In this document: positions 6,073 through 7,995 of the stretch, one piece after another | Numbering within the stretch: the first letter of the stretch is position 1 | How the letters are laid out: each line of letters opens with the position of its first letter | From: Methanomethylovorans sp. PtaU1.Bin073 | GTDB lineage: Archaea > Halobacteriota > Methanosarcinia > Methanosarcinales > Methanosarcinaceae | Reading direction: 5' to 3' | Assembly: GCA_002067265.1 (NCBI GenBank) | Contig: MVQW01000265.1 | Span: forward strand, 1 to 7,995 | Length of the DNA stretch: 7,995 nucleotides | Program-made: the position numbers and the translations under genes | Notes under the pieces: model-generated | Databases searched by the model: none | What the model was told of the DNA's origin: nothing | What the model saw: only the letters and a program-made list of their open reading frames with translations

Positions 6073-6678
6073 GCACATTTCTACAAAGTTGCGAAGCATC
6101 TTCAGACCAATATCTCCGCTTTTTTCAGGGTGGAACTGTGTGCCCATTACATTCCCTGAATCGTTGACTATGGCAGATGCAAAGTTTTGTCCATATTCAC
6201 ATGATGCAAGCGTGTTCTTTTGTGCAGTATTGACGTAGTATGAATGTACAAAATACACATAAGATCCGTTTGGTACGCCTTTGAACAGTGGATGTTCCTG
6301 GGTGATCTGTATGGAGTTCCATCCCATGTGAGGCACTTTGAGTTCAGAATGAGGGAATCTTACTACATTACCTTTCACAAGTCCCAAGCCATCCGTTAGC
6401 CTTCCTTCCTCGGACCAGTCCATAAGTATCTGCTCACCCAAACAGATACCAAGCATAGGCTTGCCGGAATTCACATATTCGGTAATAGTATCTTTCAGAC
6501 ACTCTATATTTTTCATGGCATCCATGAAAGCGCCCACTCCAGGGAGAATTACCCCATCTGCTGCAAGCATCTTTTCGGGATCGCTGGAGATGGAAACAGA
6601 GGCACCTGCATGTTCAAGTCCCTTGTACACACTGCGCAGGTTACCAAGCCCATAGTCTATGATCACGATATTTTTCAT
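6070..6678 (-). CDS. hisH: Imidazole glycerol phosphate synthase subunit HisH (glutamine amidotransferase)
   Basis: HisH hydrolyses glutamine and channels ammonia to HisF, which makes imidazole glycerol phosphate for histidine and releases AICAR to purine synthesis. The 202-residue length is typical. The N-terminus (IVIIDYGLGNLRSV, residues 4-17) is a HisH signature. The oxyanion-strand motif PGVGAF is at 46-51. The class I amidotransferase triad is Cys79 (GICLGEQ, 77-83), His183 and Glu185 (QFHPEKSG, 181-188). VPHMGWN at 115-121 is another HisH hallmark, as is YFVHSYY at 142-148. Residue 82 is Glu where many bacterial HisH proteins have Met (GMQ); archaeal versions vary here, so this is probably benign. 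It is the first gene of an operon with the PurM-like gene, 10 bases downstream. HisF is not in the window. The ATG has no good Shine-Dalgarno site, but the start is fixed by the family N-terminus. Confidence 0.97.
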   Translation of the reverse strand: MKNIVIIDYGLGNLRSVYKGLEHAGASVSISSDPEKMLAADGVILPGVGAFMDAMKNIECLKDTITEYVNSGKPMLGICLGEQILMDWSEEGRLTDGLGLVKGNVVRFPHSELKVPHMGWNSIQITQEHPLFKGVPNGSYVYFVHSYYVNTAQKNTLASCEYGQNFASAIVNDSGNVMGTQFHPEKSGDIGLKMLRNFVEMC

Positions 6679-6732
6679 CGGGAGTTAGAGCTTGTTCCTT
6701 GTACATCAATTTAACGTATCTTCACATCCCCG

Positions 6733-6755
6733 GTTTTAATATCTAAATAATATAG
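6733..6755 (-). promoter_or_regulatory. Probable promoter of hisH operon
   Basis: On the minus strand CTATATTA (6748-6755) or GATATTAAAA (6734-6743) can serve as the TATA box, 60-75 bases upstream of the hisH ATG. The elements face away from the TATA box of the plus-strand gene only about 7-20 bases further on. Confidence 0.45.
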
Positions 6756-6760
6756 TATGA

Positions 6761-6769
6761 CTTATATAC
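6761..6769 (+). promoter_or_regulatory. TATA box of the anchored Ig-domain gene pair
   Basis: CTTATATAC at 6761-6769 is a good archaeal TATA match and predicts a start near 6790-6793. An in-frame ATG at 6757 lies upstream of this box and so would not be transcribed, which supports the ATG at 6811. Confidence 0.6.
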
Positions 6770-6800
6770 TTTGTATTCTTTTTAAATACCTACCCAATCT

Positions 6801-6805
6801 GGTGA
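6801..6805 (+). promoter_or_regulatory. Shine-Dalgarno site deciding the start at 6811
   Basis: GGTGA lies 5 bases before ATG 6811-6813 and is complementary to the end of archaeal 16S rRNA. No such site precedes the alternative ATG at 6757. Confidence 0.65.
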
Positions 6806-6810
6806 GAAGT

Positions 6811-7311
6811 ATGAAAAACAGAAAGAATGCTAGAACCTTGTTCCGCAGTGATGATGCCATGGAACTGCCAATTAATATTGTAGTTATGCTGGTTGTTGGA
6901 ATGGTAGCACTTGCAGCCCTTGTCGCCATTATTCCTCCACCTACCAAAAACATGTCGGTTTATATTGATAGTGCTGGGGCTTCTGATACTACCGCTATAA
7001 CCATGACCGATGGCAATGCGGTTATAGTGGATTCAGCTACAGCACAGAACCCATTCTATGTAAGGGTAACTCTCTCAGCTACAGACACTGATGGCAATCC
7101 CGTAAGAGATGCCAGCGTGGTGCTAAGGGGCTTAGGAGGGGTTGCTACAGCCACCACAGGCAGTGATGGCAGGGCTGTGCTTATCACTGACCCGGCAATG
7201 GTAACAATGGGACCTAACCAGAACGAAGGCACAATGGACCTTACCATCTCAGCTAACGGGTTCTACGACTATGAGAAGGAAGATGCTGTGATGATCGTCA
7301 GGACTGCCTGA
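6811..7311 (+). CDS. Membrane-anchored, pilin-like protein with one carboxypeptidase-regulatory/Ig-like domain (paralog 1)
   Basis: This 166-residue protein is of no function I recognise. A basic start (KNRKNARTLFR) leads into SDDAMELPINIVV at 13-25 and a hydrophobic helix at about 21-41. That layout resembles archaeal class III signal/type IV pilin-like anchors, but the usual Glu at +5 of the mature pilin is not evident, so processing by a prepilin peptidase is only possible. Residues 42-80 are a Thr/Ser/Asp-rich linker. Residues about 81-163 form a beta-sandwich-like domain with YVRVTLSATDTDGNPVRDASVVL (split across 83-105) and a TGSDGRAVL turn at 116-124, as in carboxypeptidase D regulatory-like and bacterial Ig-like domains. 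There is no cysteine. It has its own TATA box and GGTGA site. The next gene, 20 bases on, encodes a clear relative, which suggests a tandem duplication and shared function at the cell surface. Confidence 0.85.
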   Translation: MKNRKNARTLFRSDDAMELPINIVVMLVVGMVALAALVAIIPPPTKNMSVYIDSAGASDTTAITMTDGNAVIVDSATAQNPFYVRVTLSATDTDGNPVRDASVVLRGLGGVATATTGSDGRAVLITDPAMVTMGPNQNEGTMDLTISANGFYDYEKEDAVMIVRTA

Positions 7312-7313
7312 CC

Positions 7314-7330
7314 ATTTTATTTTTTAATAC
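7314..7330 (+). terminator. T-rich tract between the two paralogs, possible leaky terminator
   Basis: ATTTTATTTTTTAATAC follows directly after the first paralog's stop codon. Such U-rich runs can terminate archaeal transcription partly, which would give less mRNA for the second gene. It could equally be ordinary AT-rich spacer. Confidence 0.3.
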
Positions 7331-7331
7331 T

Positions 7332-7778
7332 ATGAAGGAGAGAAGCTTTTTCAGGGATGACGGGGCTGCACTGGGTCTTCCCATAAGGATGGTGGTATTG
7401 ACTATAGTGGGTCTTGCAGGTCTAACCATGATACTATCTGCACTTGCAGGCATTCATACCACTCCTGGTGTTCTCTACTTAATTTCCAACACCACTTCCT
7501 TTTCCATGAGTGGAACTACAGATGATTCTCCGTATATTCAGCTAACTGTACTCAATTCAGAAGATGAACCAGTGCCAGGGGCAAGTGTGGTTATCTGGTC
7601 TCCTGACCACAGGACAGCTAAAGCAGGAACTACGGATTCTTTTGGAGAGTTCATCTTCCAACTGGAAAACATGTCTCTGCCCACAGGAAAAAGTGAGGGA
7701 TATATTGCTGTCAAAGTGATACAGGAAGGGTATCTGGATCTGGAAGAGCAGTATTTCATAAAGGTCAGATCCACGTGA
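7332..7778 (+). CDS. Membrane-anchored, pilin-like protein with one carboxypeptidase-regulatory/Ig-like domain (paralog 2)
   Basis: This 148-residue protein has the same plan as its upstream neighbour. The N-terminus FFRDDGAALGLPIRMVV (6-22) aligns with FRSDDAMELPINIVV of paralog 1. A hydrophobic helix follows at about 19-40 with the shared pattern VV..(V/I)VG...L. Then come a Ser/Thr-rich linker and a beta-rich domain at about 67-146. In that domain IQLTVLNSEDEPVPGASVVI (69-88) and TTDSFGEFIF (100-109) align with the DGNPVRDASVVL and TTGSDGRAVL segments of paralog 1, and EGYLDLEE matches NGFYDYEK. The domain is cysteine-free. The ATG at 7332 has no upstream Shine-Dalgarno site; an AAGGAGAG run instead lies within codons 2-4. 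The AT-rich 20-base gap makes it a follower gene translated by coupling or read-through. Function is unknown; a surface or pilus-like role is inferred from the anchor. Confidence 0.83.
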   Translation: MKERSFFRDDGAALGLPIRMVVLTIVGLAGLTMILSALAGIHTTPGVLYLISNTTSFSMSGTTDDSPYIQLTVLNSEDEPVPGASVVIWSPDHRTAKAGTTDSFGEFIFQLENMSLPTGKSEGYIAVKVIQEGYLDLEEQYFIKVRST

Positions 7779-7797
7779 TACATTTTCCTATATTTTA
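7779..7797. terminator. T-rich convergent spacer, possible terminator
   Basis: The 16-base gap between the second paralog and the converging minus-strand gene reads TACATTTTCCTATATT on the plus strand. It supplies U-rich RNA to the plus-strand transcript. No hairpin is seen. Confidence 0.35.
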
Positions 7798-7995
7798 TGC
7801 TCTGTCAGAATCTCTGTTTGCCATATAAAATCTGACAAGGGCAGTCCCGGCAAGCACCAGCGCAACGGTGAATGAGAAATAAGGGGATCTTATTATGTCC
7901 CATCTATTACTCATGATCAGCACGCCTGTAACGAAAATGAGGGCTGCTGCCACAAGTCCGGAGAGCTCCATGGGCACTTTCACAGACCCGATGGT
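7795..7995 (-). CDS. Small membrane protein of unknown function, 5' end beyond window
   Basis: The minus-strand frame is open from the window edge to a TAA at 7795-7797, giving at least 66 residues. Two hydrophobic helices are visible: LVAAALIFVTGVLIM and FTVALVLAGTALVRFYM. Between them lies a short loop (SNRWDIIRSPYFS), and a charged tail (ANRDSDRA) ends the protein. A GTG at 7981-7983 and an ATG at 7969-7971 could be starts but have no ribosome binding site, so the gene probably begins outside the window. I do not recognise the family. It converges on the paralog pair with a 16-base gap. Confidence 0.6.
   Translation of the reverse strand, partial: TIGSVKVPMELSGLVAAALIFVTGVLIMSNRWDIIRSPYFSFTVALVLAGTALVRFYMANRDSDRA

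Noticed and set aside
6757..6810. ATG start adding 18 residues to the first Ig-domain paralog
   Set aside because: It lies upstream of the TATA box and has no ribosome binding site, while ATG 6811 is preceded by GGTGA.
1..7995. CRISPR arrays, tRNA/rRNA genes, insertion sequences or toxin-antitoxin genes
   Set aside because: No regularly spaced direct repeats, no tRNA-like cloverleaf, no transposase frame and no such gene pair were seen on either strand.

Overview
The window looks like chromosomal DNA of a euryarchaeon, most likely a methylotrophic methanogen of the Methanosarcinales (a Methanolobus- or Methanosarcina-like lineage). This placement is inferred, not proven. It rests on an archaea-specific RecJ-like DHH protein with a DnaJ-type zinc finger, the stomatin/NfeD pair, an archaeal HypE/AIR-synthase-like protein next to hisH, TATA-box promoters, GGAGGT/GGTGA ribosome binding sites and moderately AT-rich intergenic DNA. 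No rRNA, tRNA, insertion sequence, CRISPR array or phage gene was found.

Layout, left to right. (1) Bases 1-99 are the last codons of a plus-strand gene, probably a PyrE-like phosphoribosyltransferase of the GfcR type. (2) Bases 153-2276, minus strand, encode a 707-residue DHH phosphoesterase with DnaJ-type zinc repeats, an S1 domain and an OB fold. (3) Bases 2277-2621 form a long divergent intergenic region with two promoters, a perfect 7-bp inverted repeat beside the DHH promoter and a second, widely spaced inverted repeat. (4) Bases 2622-4716, plus strand, are a two-gene operon: an SPFH/stomatin membrane protein followed by its membrane-bound NfeD/STOPP serine protease. (5) A 9-bp hairpin at 4715-4741 lies across the stop codons of both converging transcription units. 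(6) Bases 6678-4731, minus strand, are a second operon: hisH, then a PurM/HypE-fold protein whose ribosome binding site overlaps the hisH stop codon. (7) After a compact divergent promoter region, bases 6811-7778 on the plus strand hold two related small genes. Their products have a shared DD-x-A-x-LPI membrane-anchor motif and one carboxypeptidase-regulatory/Ig-like domain each. (8) The window ends inside a minus-strand gene for a small membrane protein.

How the genes work together. Stomatin and NfeD form a protease-substrate pair known from Pyrococcus, and the catalytic Ser and Lys and a hydrophobic candidate cleavage segment can all be picked out here. HisH supplies ammonia to HisF in histidine synthesis, a step that releases the purine intermediate AICAR. 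The neighbouring AIR-synthase-fold protein is of unknown substrate, and its tight coupling to hisH hints at a purine/histidine link. The two paralogous anchor-plus-Ig-domain proteins at 6811-7778 are the least characterised part of the window and the best candidates for an undescribed surface structure.
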